NCBI GenBank assembly: GCA_023423285.1
Contig: JAFAFV010000214.1
Coordinates: forward strand, 1 to 64,000
Length of the DNA stretch: 64,000 nt
Reading direction: 5' to 3'
Source: Bacteroidota bacterium
GTDB taxonomy: Bacteria > Bacteroidota > Bacteroidia > Chitinophagales > Chitinophagaceae
The notes beneath the pieces were generated by a model. The model worked only from the letters and a program-made list of their open reading frames with translations, was not told the origin of the DNA and did no database searches. Position 1 is the stretch's first letter. Each line of letters starts with the position of its first letter. A program made the translations under genes and the position numbers. This document shows, one piece after another, positions 1-9,171 of this stretch.

Positions 1-3
1 TTC

Positions 4-22
4 ATCAGTTGCTACAACTGAT
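4..22. repeat. Short perfect palindrome at the window edge
   Basis: The 8-base arms at 4-11 (ATCAGTTG) and 15-22 (CAACTGAT) are perfect inverted repeats around a 3-base loop. It lies just beyond the 3' end of the leftward DUF4238 gene. It could be part of a cassette recombination site or a weak terminator, but there is no T-run and the window ends here. Confidence 0.4.
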
Positions 23-57
23 GGCCTAATTCTCAGCCCAACTTTTGCACAGTTCAT

Positions 58-71
58 GTTAGCTGTAGGGC
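58..71. repeat. Left arm of an inverted repeat flanking the DUF4238 gene
   Basis: The 14-mer GTTAGCTGTAGGGC matches the reverse complement of bases 1077-1090 at 13 of 14 positions. It starts 3 bases beyond the stop codon of the DUF4238 gene. A second pair, GCCCAAC at 36-42 and GTTGGGT at 1064-1070, is also inverted around the gene. Inverted core-like sites hugging one gene resemble an integron-type cassette, but the bases do not fit the standard GTTRRRY core, so that reading is an inference. Confidence 0.55.
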
Positions 72-73
72 TA

Positions 74-1060
74 TCATTTGCCATTTACTTTAATAGTTGG
101 TCGTTCCATTAATATCTCGTTGTTGATATCCCCATTTGCTAATTTGAGATGCTCTATTAATTTGAAGTCACTGTTCGCGGAAAATACTTCGTCGTTAGAC
201 CAAATATATTGGTAACAATTGTATTGCTGTAACTCAGCATCTGTTAAAATACTGAACTTATTATTCTCAATTGTATAGTCAGCGAATAATTCTTCGTCCC
301 ATATAGTCAGGACGACATTTTTGCTGATAGGAAAAATTATCTCAACGCCTTTCATAGCAAATCCTTCATAGTACGCAGATTGATTTTTAAGATGTGGCTT
401 TAATAGAATCGGGTTGTCAGATGTAAACACTGTGCCGTTTGTAGCAATTCTATATCTCCATATTTTTTTAATCAATTGGTCTTGTATGCTTGCAATTAAT
501 TCTTCGTCTAGGAATAATTCGGAATGCATAACAGGCGCATAATCGTCATCTCTATTGAGAGCAATAGCTTCGCTGCAATCAATGTCCTCGTAAACCTTTT
601 TAAATGCAGCTACAATCTCATTTCTTTCTTTTTGAGCTTTCTGTTGAGCTTCCCAATATTTATCCCTGATGTTAGGCATTCTTAAATATTGTATGGCAAT
701 TAAAGCTGCAAATAAATCTCGTTCTTTAATATTAAGAACTTCCTCTTTTTCTTCAGATGTATGCCACACTGAAGCTGCTTGCAGTATTTTATCCAGAAGC
801 TCAGAATAAAGACTTTCAATATTCTCTGCTAGAACTTTTTTCTCAATGTAGTTGTTATCAATATCTGTCGAAAGTTCTCGATTTAAATATTTTTCTGGGA
901 TTGCATAAAAGTAATCTTTGTACGCAGTTTTAGCGATGCTTTGTGCGTAACCTTTCTTTTTGTTTGTCTTGCTGTAAACAAAAACGAACTTTCCATTATC
1001 AGAAAAGTTTCTCAAATAGCATTGAGGAATATAATGTTGTCTTACGTGTTCGTTTGCCAT
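74..1060 (-). CDS. DUF4238 domain protein
   Basis: The 328-residue protein starts MANEHVRQHYIPQCYLRNFS. The HYIPQxYLRNFS signature is typical of the DUF4238 family, whose biochemical function is unknown. No signal peptide or membrane segment is visible, so it should be cytosolic. The middle (about residues 75-170) is charged and helical, and the C-terminal part holds hydrophobic strands. The ATG at 1058-1060 puts the family motif at the extreme N-terminus, which supports this start. The gene looks more AT-rich than the aldolase next to it and stands alone between inverted repeats at 58-71 and 1077-1090. DUF4238 genes are often sporadic accessory genes. Transfer as a single-gene cassette is inferred, not shown. 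Confidence 0.8.
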   Translation of the reverse strand: MANEHVRQHYIPQCYLRNFSDNGKFVFVYSKTNKKKGYAQSIAKTAYKDYFYAIPEKYLNRELSTDIDNNYIEKKVLAENIESLYSELLDKILQAASVWHTSEEKEEVLNIKERDLFAALIAIQYLRMPNIRDKYWEAQQKAQKERNEIVAAFKKVYEDIDCSEAIALNRDDDYAPVMHSELFLDEELIASIQDQLIKKIWRYRIATNGTVFTSDNPILLKPHLKNQSAYYEGFAMKGVEIIFPISKNVVLTIWDEELFADYTIENNKFSILTDAELQQYNCYQYIWSNDEVFSANSDFKLIEHLKLANGDINNEILMERPTIKVNGK

Positions 1061-1076
1061 AGGGTTGGGTCTTTAT

Positions 1077-1090
1077 GCCTTACAGCTAAC
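1077..1090. repeat. Right arm of the inverted repeat flanking the DUF4238 gene
   Basis: GCCTTACAGCTAAC is the near-perfect reverse complement of bases 58-71. It sits 16 bases upstream of the start codon of the leftward DUF4238 gene. Between 1091 and 1237 there is no gene; two small dyads (TCGC/GCGA at 1091-1104 and AGCGG/CCGCT at 1136-1149) are the only structure seen. Confidence 0.55.
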
Positions 1091-1237
1091 TCGCAAATTA
1101 GCGAAAGTTTTCCTGCATTTTAAAAAATAAATTTTAGCGGATCACCGCTTATCATAGCTTGAAAATGGATGGATAATTTATGATATAAGCGAAACTTTAT
1201 ATACTGTATGCGATTGCTAAAAAGCGTCGGGCATAGC

Positions 1238-1272
1238 AAAAAAAATCGAACCTGTCAGGGTTCGATTTTTTT
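1238..1272 (-). terminator. Terminator of fbaA (bidirectional form)
   Basis: TCGAACC at 1246-1252 pairs with GGTTCGA at 1259-1265 around a 6-base loop. The stem is flanked by an 8-base A-run and a 7-base T-run, so it can work on both strands. It lies 28 bases beyond the aldolase stop codon. Confidence 0.85.
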
Positions 1273-1300
1273 GTTACACTATTTTAAAAAGTGCAGTATT

Positions 1301-2368
1301 CTAGGCGTTTCTATTAATGCAGTTCAGGTCATTAAACGCAACTTCAAGGCGATTGACAAAGCTTTCCTGGCCTTTGCGCAGCCAAACTCGCGGATCGTAA
1401 TATTTTTTATTAGGTTTATCATCTCCATCGGGGTTGCCTAATTGTGCCTGCAGGTAACCTTCGTTCTTTTTGTAATAGTTCAAAACACCTTCCCAAAAAG
1501 CCCACTGCATATCAGTATCCAGGTTCATTTTAATTGCGCCATATCCAATAGCTTCTTTTATTTGTGCAGGATCAGAACCGCTGCCGCCATGAAATACAAA
1601 GTAAACAGGTTTTTCAGCTGTATTTAATTTCTGCTGTATGTAGTTCTGGCTGTTGAGTAAAATTTCCGGACGAAGCTGTACATTACCAGGTTTGTATACA
1701 CCATGTACGTTACCAAAAGCAGCTGCTACGGTAAATAGTTTTCCTACTTTGCCCAGTTGCTCGTAGGCATAAGCTACATCTTCGGGCTGCGTGTAAAGCC
1801 TTGCATTGTCTACTTCTGTATTGTCCACGCCATCTTCTTCACCACCGGTTACACCCAGTTCAATTTCTATACTCATGCCCAGTGGTTCCATGCGTTTGAA
1901 AAATTCAACAGAGGTTGCGATGTTCTCTTCCACGCTTTCTTCACTCAGGTCAAGCATGTGTGAGCTGAATAAAGGCTGTCCTTTTTCTGTATGAAATTTT
2001 TCGCTTTCCGTAATCAGGCTGCTGATCCACGGCAACCATTTTTTAGCAGCGTGGTCAGTATGCAGCACTACAGGCACGCCATAATATTTAGCCACGTTGT
2101 GAACGTGCAATGCACCACTTACGGCACCGTAAATATTGGCTTCCATGTTAGCGTTAGGCATGCCTTTGCCAGCCATAAACTGTGCTCCACCATTGCTAAA
2201 CTGTATCATTACAGGAGAATTTACTTTAGCAGCCGTTTCAAGCACAGCGTTGATACTGTCGCTTCCTACCACATTTACAGCGGGTAAAGCAAAATTGTTG
2301 TCTTTTGCGTCATTATAAAGGGCCTCCAGCGCTTCGCCATGTAAAACCCCTGCTTCGTACTTTGCCAT
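1301..2368 (-). CDS. fbaA: Class II fructose-bisphosphate aldolase
   Basis: This cytosolic zinc enzyme of glycolysis and gluconeogenesis interconverts fructose-1,6-bisphosphate with glyceraldehyde-3-phosphate and dihydroxyacetone phosphate. The 355-residue length fits the long FbaA (type A) class II aldolases. Visible signatures are VLHTDHAAK (Asp105, zinc ligand His106), the acidic ELGVTGGEEDG loop near 170-180, GNVHGVYKPG with zinc ligand His222, and FVFHGGSGS with zinc ligand His260. NLDTD near 282-286 contributes to phosphate binding. It is monocistronic, with its own terminator downstream and the glutamine synthetase gene about 170 bases upstream on the same strand behind a separate terminator. 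Confidence 0.97.
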   Translation of the reverse strand: MAKYEAGVLHGEALEALYNDAKDNNFALPAVNVVGSDSINAVLETAAKVNSPVMIQFSNGGAQFMAGKGMPNANMEANIYGAVSGALHVHNVAKYYGVPVVLHTDHAAKKWLPWISSLITESEKFHTEKGQPLFSSHMLDLSEESVEENIATSVEFFKRMEPLGMSIEIELGVTGGEEDGVDNTEVDNARLYTQPEDVAYAYEQLGKVGKLFTVAAAFGNVHGVYKPGNVQLRPEILLNSQNYIQQKLNTAEKPVYFVFHGGSGSDPAQIKEAIGYGAIKMNLDTDMQWAFWEGVLNYYKKNEGYLQAQLGNPDGDDKPNKKYYDPRVWLRKGQESFVNRLEVAFNDLNCINRNA

Positions 2369-2483
2369 TGTTAAAAAAATGTTTTAATAAATAAATAATT
2401 GTAGCTCGGTTGATTGCCTGCTAAGGTAAATAAAATGCATGACTTGAATACATGATATTGGTCAGATTCAACCGTCTGAGCAT

Positions 2484-2517
2484 AAAAACGGGGCAATCCT
2501 TTGTAAAGACAGCCCCG
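2484..2517 (-). terminator. Terminator of glnA
   Basis: On the minus strand CGGGGC (2517-2512) pairs with GCCCCG (2494-2489) around a 17-base loop. A run of five T follows at 2488-2484. It lies 24 bases beyond the glutamine synthetase stop. Confidence 0.75.
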
Positions 2518-2541
2518 GTATTTAAATGGTTAATGGTATCA

Positions 2542-4731
2542 TTATCTTAAGAACAGCATTTCCCTGTATTTAGGCAGGTACCATTCTTTATCATCAACCA
2601 GCAGTTCCAGCTTATCGGCATGGTAGCGGATCTTGTCAAAAAAAGCAGCCTTCACTTTTTCCTCATAAGCAATGGCTTTTTCTCTTGTGTCTTCAATTTT
2701 ATTGGCAGCTTTGCGCGCCTCGATCATCTGTTCCACAAGGTCGCTGGCTTTGTTAATGTGCTCTGATATTTTATCAAGAATTTGCTTCTGGTTGGCATAA
2801 GCGTCTTCAGAAAGGCCGGCTTCTTTCAGCCCTTTAATATTTTTTGCCAAAAGATTTTGATAACGAATGGCGGGCGGTAAGATCATGCTGGTAGCTATTT
2901 CTCCCATCATACGGCCCTCTATCTGAACTTTTTTAATATACTTTTCAAGTTCTATCTCATGCCTTGCTTCCAGTTCGCCGTGGCTGTAGATATTATTATT
3001 CACAAACAATGAAATGTTCTTATCTGTTACCATAGCATCCAGCGCAAGTGGTGTGGTTTTTTCGTTGGGAAGTCCTCTTTTTTCTGCTTCTTCTTCCCAT
3101 GCTTTGCTATAGCCATCTCCTTCAAAAAGTATGTTTTCACTGCTCACAATATATTCTCTTATTACGTGCATGATGGCGATTTCTTTTTTCTCGCCTTTTA
3201 CAATATGTGCATCTACTTCTTCTTTAAATTTTCTTAAAGTTTGTGCCATAATGGTGTTCAGTACTGTCATAGGATTGGCACAGTTAGCTGATGAGCCTAC
3301 GGCCCTGAACTCAAATTTATTTCCGGTGAACGCGAAAGGAGAAGTTCTATTCCTATCTGTATTATCCAGCAGCAGTTCCGGAATGGTTTTATGGATGTCC
3401 AGTTTCAGCATGCTTTCATCCTGCTCATCCATATCGTCAGATACACGTTCTTTAATTTCATTCAACACCCTGGTAAGCATTTTTCCGATAAAAACAGAAA
3501 TGATTGCGGGCGGCGCTTCGTTGGCGCCCAACCTGTGGTCATTGGGAGCTGAAGCGATAGAAGCCCTAAGGATATCGGCATAATCGTGTACGGCTTTGAT
3601 GGTGTTTACAAAAAATGTAAGGAACATCAAATTGGTCTTTGGCGTTTTACCCGGCGCTAAAAGATTGACGCCGGTATTGGTGGCCAGGCTCCAGTTGTTG
3701 TGCTTGCCGCTTCCATTCACTCCTGCAAATGGTTTTTCGTGTAACAATACTCTAAGATTGTGCTTTAGCGCCGTGCGCGTCATCACATCCATCAGTAACG
3801 TGTTGTGATCCACGGCAATATTAGCCTCTTCATAAATGGGGGCGCATTCAAATTGTGCAGGAGCCACTTCGTTGTGACGCGTTCTTAAAGGAATACCTAG
3901 TTTATAGCACTCATTTTCAAAATCACGCATAAACGCATATACTCTTTCAGGAATGGCCGCGAAGTAATGGTCTTCCAGTTGTTGGTTTTTAGCAGAGTTG
4001 TGGCCATAAAGCGTTCTTCCGCACATAATCAGGTCGGGACGGCCCAGGTATAAGCCTTCGTCTACCACAAAATATTCCTGCTCCCAACCCAGCGTGGGAG
4101 TAACTTTTTCAATGTTTCTGTCAAAATAGTTACACACATCTACCGCGGCCCGGTTTAGTGCATCAATTGATTTTAATAAAGGAGCTTTATAATCAAGCGA
4201 CTCACCGGTATAAGCAATAAATATGGTTGGGATGCATAGCGTGCGGCCACGGTTCATCTCAACAATAAATGGGGGAGATGAAGGGTCCCAGGCGGAATAG
4301 CCTCTTGCTTCAAAAGTAGCCCTCAAACCGCCGTTGGGAAAAGATGATGCATCGGGTTCCTGCTGTATCAGCGCGTCTCCCTCAAATTGTTCAATAGCCG
4401 TTCCATCGCCCTTAAGAGTAAAAAACGAATCGTGTTTTTCTGCAGTGGCGCCACTTAGCGGCTGAAACCAGTGCGTATAGTGCGTTACGCCTTTTTGTTC
4501 AGCCCAGGCGCGCATACCATTTGCGATCTGGTTGGCCACATTTCTCTCAATTTTCTGCCCGTTATCAATAGAGGCGATGAGGCTTTTGTAGGCTTCATCG
4601 CTTAAAAATTGTCGGGCCGTTTTAAGATCAAATACGTGAGAACCGAAGTAAGAAGTGATTTGGGGAGTAATCTTGCCAAGGTCTTGAAAGGAAGACTGCA
4701 TGTTTGATAGCGCTCTGAATCTTAATGACAT
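2542..4731 (-). CDS. glnA: Class III glutamine synthetase
   Basis: The enzyme makes glutamine from glutamate, ammonia and ATP in the cytosol and is the main route of ammonia assimilation. At 729 residues it matches the GSIII (GlnN) class common in Bacteroidota, rather than the roughly 450-residue GSI. Motifs seen are THWFQPLSG (85-94), GWEQEYF (215-221) with metal-binding glutamates, RHNEVAPAQFE (285-295) and FAGVNGSGKHNNWS (335-348), followed by a long helical C-terminal part with the GSIII-specific extension. The ATG at 4729-4731 lies about 16 bases downstream of a TATATTTG box at 4748-4755, which implies a very short 5' leader. No PII protein or ammonium transporter gene is nearby. Confidence 0.97.
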   Translation of the reverse strand: MSLRFRALSNMQSSFQDLGKITPQITSYFGSHVFDLKTARQFLSDEAYKSLIASIDNGQKIERNVANQIANGMRAWAEQKGVTHYTHWFQPLSGATAEKHDSFFTLKGDGTAIEQFEGDALIQQEPDASSFPNGGLRATFEARGYSAWDPSSPPFIVEMNRGRTLCIPTIFIAYTGESLDYKAPLLKSIDALNRAAVDVCNYFDRNIEKVTPTLGWEQEYFVVDEGLYLGRPDLIMCGRTLYGHNSAKNQQLEDHYFAAIPERVYAFMRDFENECYKLGIPLRTRHNEVAPAQFECAPIYEEANIAVDHNTLLMDVMTRTALKHNLRVLLHEKPFAGVNGSGKHNNWSLATNTGVNLLAPGKTPKTNLMFLTFFVNTIKAVHDYADILRASIASAPNDHRLGANEAPPAIISVFIGKMLTRVLNEIKERVSDDMDEQDESMLKLDIHKTIPELLLDNTDRNRTSPFAFTGNKFEFRAVGSSANCANPMTVLNTIMAQTLRKFKEEVDAHIVKGEKKEIAIMHVIREYIVSSENILFEGDGYSKAWEEEAEKRGLPNEKTTPLALDAMVTDKNISLFVNNNIYSHGELEARHEIELEKYIKKVQIEGRMMGEIATSMILPPAIRYQNLLAKNIKGLKEAGLSEDAYANQKQILDKISEHINKASDLVEQMIEARKAANKIEDTREKAIAYEEKVKAAFFDKIRYHADKLELLVDDKEWYLPKYREMLFLR

Positions 4732-4747
4732 TTTTATAAAATTTTTA

Positions 4748-4755
4748 CAAATATA
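4748..4755 (-). promoter_or_regulatory. Probable -7 box of the glnA promoter
   Basis: On the minus strand the sequence reads TATATTTG, a perfect match to the Bacteroidota TAnnTTTG element, 16 bases upstream of the glnA start codon. No TTTG was found at the usual 19-bp upstream position. Confidence 0.5.
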
Positions 4756-4864
4756 GCTTCAAAATATATTTTATAACATATTGGTGTAAAATAATTCTAA
4801 AAATAATTATTATTTCCTTAATTTAAAGTATAAATCTGCTAAATGATTTATATTATAAATTTTA

Positions 4865-6112
4865 TTACTTTGTATATTTAAAACGTTCCCAGTTGATGGA
4901 TGAAAGCAGAAAGGGTACAAAAAATGGGAAAACTACAGATCGGTATCGGGCCACAGCACCCATATTATTTACGGTATAGCCTAACATTAAAAAAACACTG
5001 ATCACAAAAAAGGTTACAAATAAGCTAAATGGAGTAAAAGATAAATTCTTTTTCCTGACAAATAATGACAATGCAAACAGAACCCATAAAATCACCAATT
5101 CAATAAAAGCGGGAATGATAACCGGCTTGTGAATGTCTGAATAAAAGGGACGCAAAGCAGAAAGAGACACCGCCTGCGGCAGGGTTTTTAAAAAGCCAAT
5201 GGCATTGGGTTCAACATCTTTTACAGGTATGGAAGTTTTACCGCCTGTAAGCTGATTAAAGGCTTGTTGTTTTTCAGCCACAATTGAAGGAAAATCCAGT
5301 TCGGGATGTATGTATTTCAACCCGAAAAATAAAACAGCACCGATAATATATACCAGTATAAATATTTTGAACTTATGGCGTGGCCGTTTTTCACTTAGGT
5401 ACCACGCAAGCAGTGCTGGTACAAGCACTACAATAAAATGATTTCTAAAAACAAAAAGAATCAAAAAGCCCAGTAAGATAATAGCATAGCTGCCTAAACC
5501 GGCGGTTTTCCTCAATACATGAAAATAAAAATGATACACGATCATTGTCAGCGCTAAAAAAGTAAGGCCATCTTTATGAAGGCCACTGCACCAGTACAGA
5601 AACGAAGGTACAAGGAAACAGCCGATGATAAGGAGCGGTTTAGATGACCTGAGGTGGTCTTTCATTACTCTGTATATGGCTATAACTCCCCAAAACGTGA
5701 TATAGGAATAAAAAATGACATTGATGAAATAATTGCCGAAACTGAAACAGTTAAAAAAAGACATCAGTTTTATATAGGCGCTCCATTTCAAACCATTCCA
5801 AAATGAATTGGCGCTGGAAAAAAATGAACGCACGCCATTAACCTCGGCATGCCGGAAGATGCCGGCAAAATATTCACCTGGATCTCGAAACAGGAGTTCT
5901 GTATGTTTAAGGCTGTTGAAGTGATGCGTCCAACTATCATTTAAGGCCCCATCAAGAATGCCAGCCCACCCATAAATAAGGCCTGCACTTACTTTTATTA
6001 AAAACAAAATAGCCAACTGCATTTTCGGAATTTGGCTTTCAGTAAAAAAACGCGTTTGGGTAACCATCCACGTAAACAAAAAAAGGTATATGATGAATAA
6101 TGCAGTTTCCAA
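4865..6112 (-). CDS. Polytopic membrane protein of unknown function
   Basis: The 415-residue protein has about ten hydrophobic segments, for example near residues 2-20, 31-48, 125-150, 160-180, 185-205, 215-240, 248-268, 330-355, 360-385 and 390-410. A larger polar loop near 55-110 is rich in His, Trp and Phe, with a second near 270-325. The layout resembles EpsG-like or O-antigen-polymerase-like glycan proteins, where a large extracytoplasmic loop holds the active site, but no family motif was recognised. The gene lies alone between glnA and the divergent proC, so neighbours do not help. An inner-membrane location is the only firm statement. Confidence 0.6.
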   Translation of the reverse strand: METALFIIYLFLFTWMVTQTRFFTESQIPKMQLAILFLIKVSAGLIYGWAGILDGALNDSWTHHFNSLKHTELLFRDPGEYFAGIFRHAEVNGVRSFFSSANSFWNGLKWSAYIKLMSFFNCFSFGNYFINVIFYSYITFWGVIAIYRVMKDHLRSSKPLLIIGCFLVPSFLYWCSGLHKDGLTFLALTMIVYHFYFHVLRKTAGLGSYAIILLGFLILFVFRNHFIVVLVPALLAWYLSEKRPRHKFKIFILVYIIGAVLFFGLKYIHPELDFPSIVAEKQQAFNQLTGGKTSIPVKDVEPNAIGFLKTLPQAVSLSALRPFYSDIHKPVIIPAFIELVILWVLFALSLFVRKKNLSFTPFSLFVTFFVISVFLMLGYTVNNMGAVARYRSVVFPFFVPFLLSSINWERFKYTK

Positions 6113-6195
6113 GTGTGCAAACGATTATTTGGCAATGTTAAAAAGATTATTTGGGATGCTTATAAAAACAAACGAATATATAAGGCCTTAGTTTG

Positions 6196-6203
6196 TAGAT
6201 TTG
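6196..6203 (+). promoter_or_regulatory. Probable -7 box of the proC promoter
   Basis: TAGATTTG matches TAnnTTTG and lies 53 bases upstream of the proC start. No TTTG at the -33 position was seen. Confidence 0.45.
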
Positions 6204-6256
6204 CAAAGTATCAACTTCATAAAGCCGGACTCTTAGCAAACTATAACTATTAAACA

Positions 6257-7051
6257 ATGACAGATAAAATAGCAATCATAGGCGGCGGAAACCTGGGAAC
6301 AGCCATCGCGGAAGGGTTGGTAAAAAGCAGGTTTTGCAAACCTGCGGATATACATTTAACCAAAAGAAATATTTCCACGCTTAAAAATTGGAAGGTGAGA
6401 GGCGTACGCATAAGCGCTGATAATGCTGCCGCCGTAAAAGAAAGCCAGTTGGTTATCTTAGCTGTAAAGCCTTACCAAGTTGCCAGTGTGGTAGAAGGTT
6501 TTAAAAATGATCTTACTGCAAATCATATTTTGGTATCGGTGATCACAGGTGTAAGTATTGGCGATCTGAAAGAAATGACAGGCAAAAATCTGCCTGTATT
6601 CAGAGCAATGCCCAATACTGCCATTGCCATTCAGCAGAGCATGACTTGCATCAGCCATGTGAATGCAACCGAAGAGCAGGTAGCATATATTGCCAATCTT
6701 TTCAACACCATTGGCAAAGTAGCTATGATAGATGAAAAACTGATGGATGCTGCCACTGTGCTGGGTGCCTGCGGCACAGCATATGCCATGCGGTACGTGC
6801 GCGCCAATATACAGGGTGGTATTGAAATTGGTTTTGATGCAAAAACAGCCAGCCTTATTGCTGCGCAAACTGTGAAAGGAGCTGCCGAGCTTTTACTAAA
6901 GAATGGCAGTCATCCCGAGCAGGAAATAGATAAAGTAACTACGCCTAAAGGCTGCACCATTGCTGGCCTCAACGAAATGGAACACCGCGGTTTCAGTTCT
7001 TCACTTATACGCGGGGTAATAACCAGCTATAATAAGATATTAAAAGACTAA
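6257..7051 (+). CDS. proC: Pyrroline-5-carboxylate reductase
   Basis: ProC catalyses the last step of proline synthesis, reducing 1-pyrroline-5-carboxylate with NAD(P)H. The 264-residue length is normal for the family. The N-terminal Rossmann motif GGGNLGTAIAEG lies at residues 9-20. LAVKPYQV is the conserved strand after it, and FRAMPNTA near 113-120 binds substrate. The C-terminal dimerisation domain carries TPKGCTIAGL, the family signature, near 225-235. It stands alone between a divergent membrane protein gene and pyrG. Confidence 0.96.
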   Translation: MTDKIAIIGGGNLGTAIAEGLVKSRFCKPADIHLTKRNISTLKNWKVRGVRISADNAAAVKESQLVILAVKPYQVASVVEGFKNDLTANHILVSVITGVSIGDLKEMTGKNLPVFRAMPNTAIAIQQSMTCISHVNATEEQVAYIANLFNTIGKVAMIDEKLMDAATVLGACGTAYAMRYVRANIQGGIEIGFDAKTASLIAAQTVKGAAELLLKNGSHPEQEIDKVTTPKGCTIAGLNEMEHRGFSSSLIRGVITSYNKILKD

Positions 7052-7095
7052 TCTCCTTTTCAACACAGTATCATATTAGATTGATTATTGAAGTG

Positions 7096-7118
7096 AAGCT
7101 AGATATTCTTTAGCTTTT
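7096..7118 (+). terminator. Possible weak terminator after proC
   Basis: AAGCTA at 7096-7101 pairs with TAGCTT at 7111-7116 and is followed only by TT. The stem is short and the T-run poor. Confidence 0.3.
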
Positions 7119-7174
7119 CCACAAATTTTACAGTATTGTAAAGTAAAACAAGGTGGAGTACCGCACAAAATTTC

Positions 7175-7182
7175 TATCTTTG
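7175..7182 (+). promoter_or_regulatory. Probable -7 box of the pyrG promoter
   Basis: TATCTTTG matches TAnnTTTG. If used, transcription starts near 7187 and the pyrG leader is about 145 bases, long for this genome. Confidence 0.5.
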
Positions 7183-7272
7183 TGCGACCTCTCTAAGTTT
7201 TTTTACTGCAAAGGCTTTACAGGTCACCTATTTTTCAGATCATTTTTTGTTATTGTATCATTAATTAATCGC

Positions 7273-8976
<1,704 letters not shown>

Positions 8977-9011
8977 AAGGGTAGTTTAATATATTATATT
9001 AGGTAGATTAA

Positions 9012-9040
9012 GCAGGCAAGCTCACCGTTTGCCTGCTTTT
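9012..9040 (+). terminator. Terminator of pyrG
   Basis: GCAGGCAA (9012-9019) pairs with TTGCCTGC (9029-9036) around a 9-base loop and is followed by TTTT. It lies 36 bases beyond the pyrG stop. Confidence 0.85.
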
Positions 9041-9116
9041 ATTTACAGCATGTTTATCACTTGCAGGCATTAACAATATATAGCCCGGTAATCACTGTAT
9101 TTGCGCATCAATGTAC

Positions 9117-9151
9117 AAAAAAAGGAGGCGTCTGAAAAGACTGCCTCCTTT
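9117..9151 (-). terminator. Terminator of secDF
   Basis: AAAGGAGGC at 9121-9129 pairs with GCCTCCTTT at 9143-9151, with an inner GTCT/AGAC extension. The A-run from 9117 gives a T-run on the minus strand. It ends 20 bases from the secDF stop. Confidence 0.8.
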
Positions 9152-9171
9152 AAGTAGTTTATATAACAGGT

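Noticed and set aside
1..1090. Standard integron attC site
   Set aside because: The half-site order fits, but GTTAGCT departs from GTTRRRY and no integrase is in the window, so only a cassette-like structure is claimed.
3131..3583. 150-codon frame antisense to glnA
   Set aside because: It mirrors the coding strand of a certain gene, with no recognisable protein pattern or start signal.
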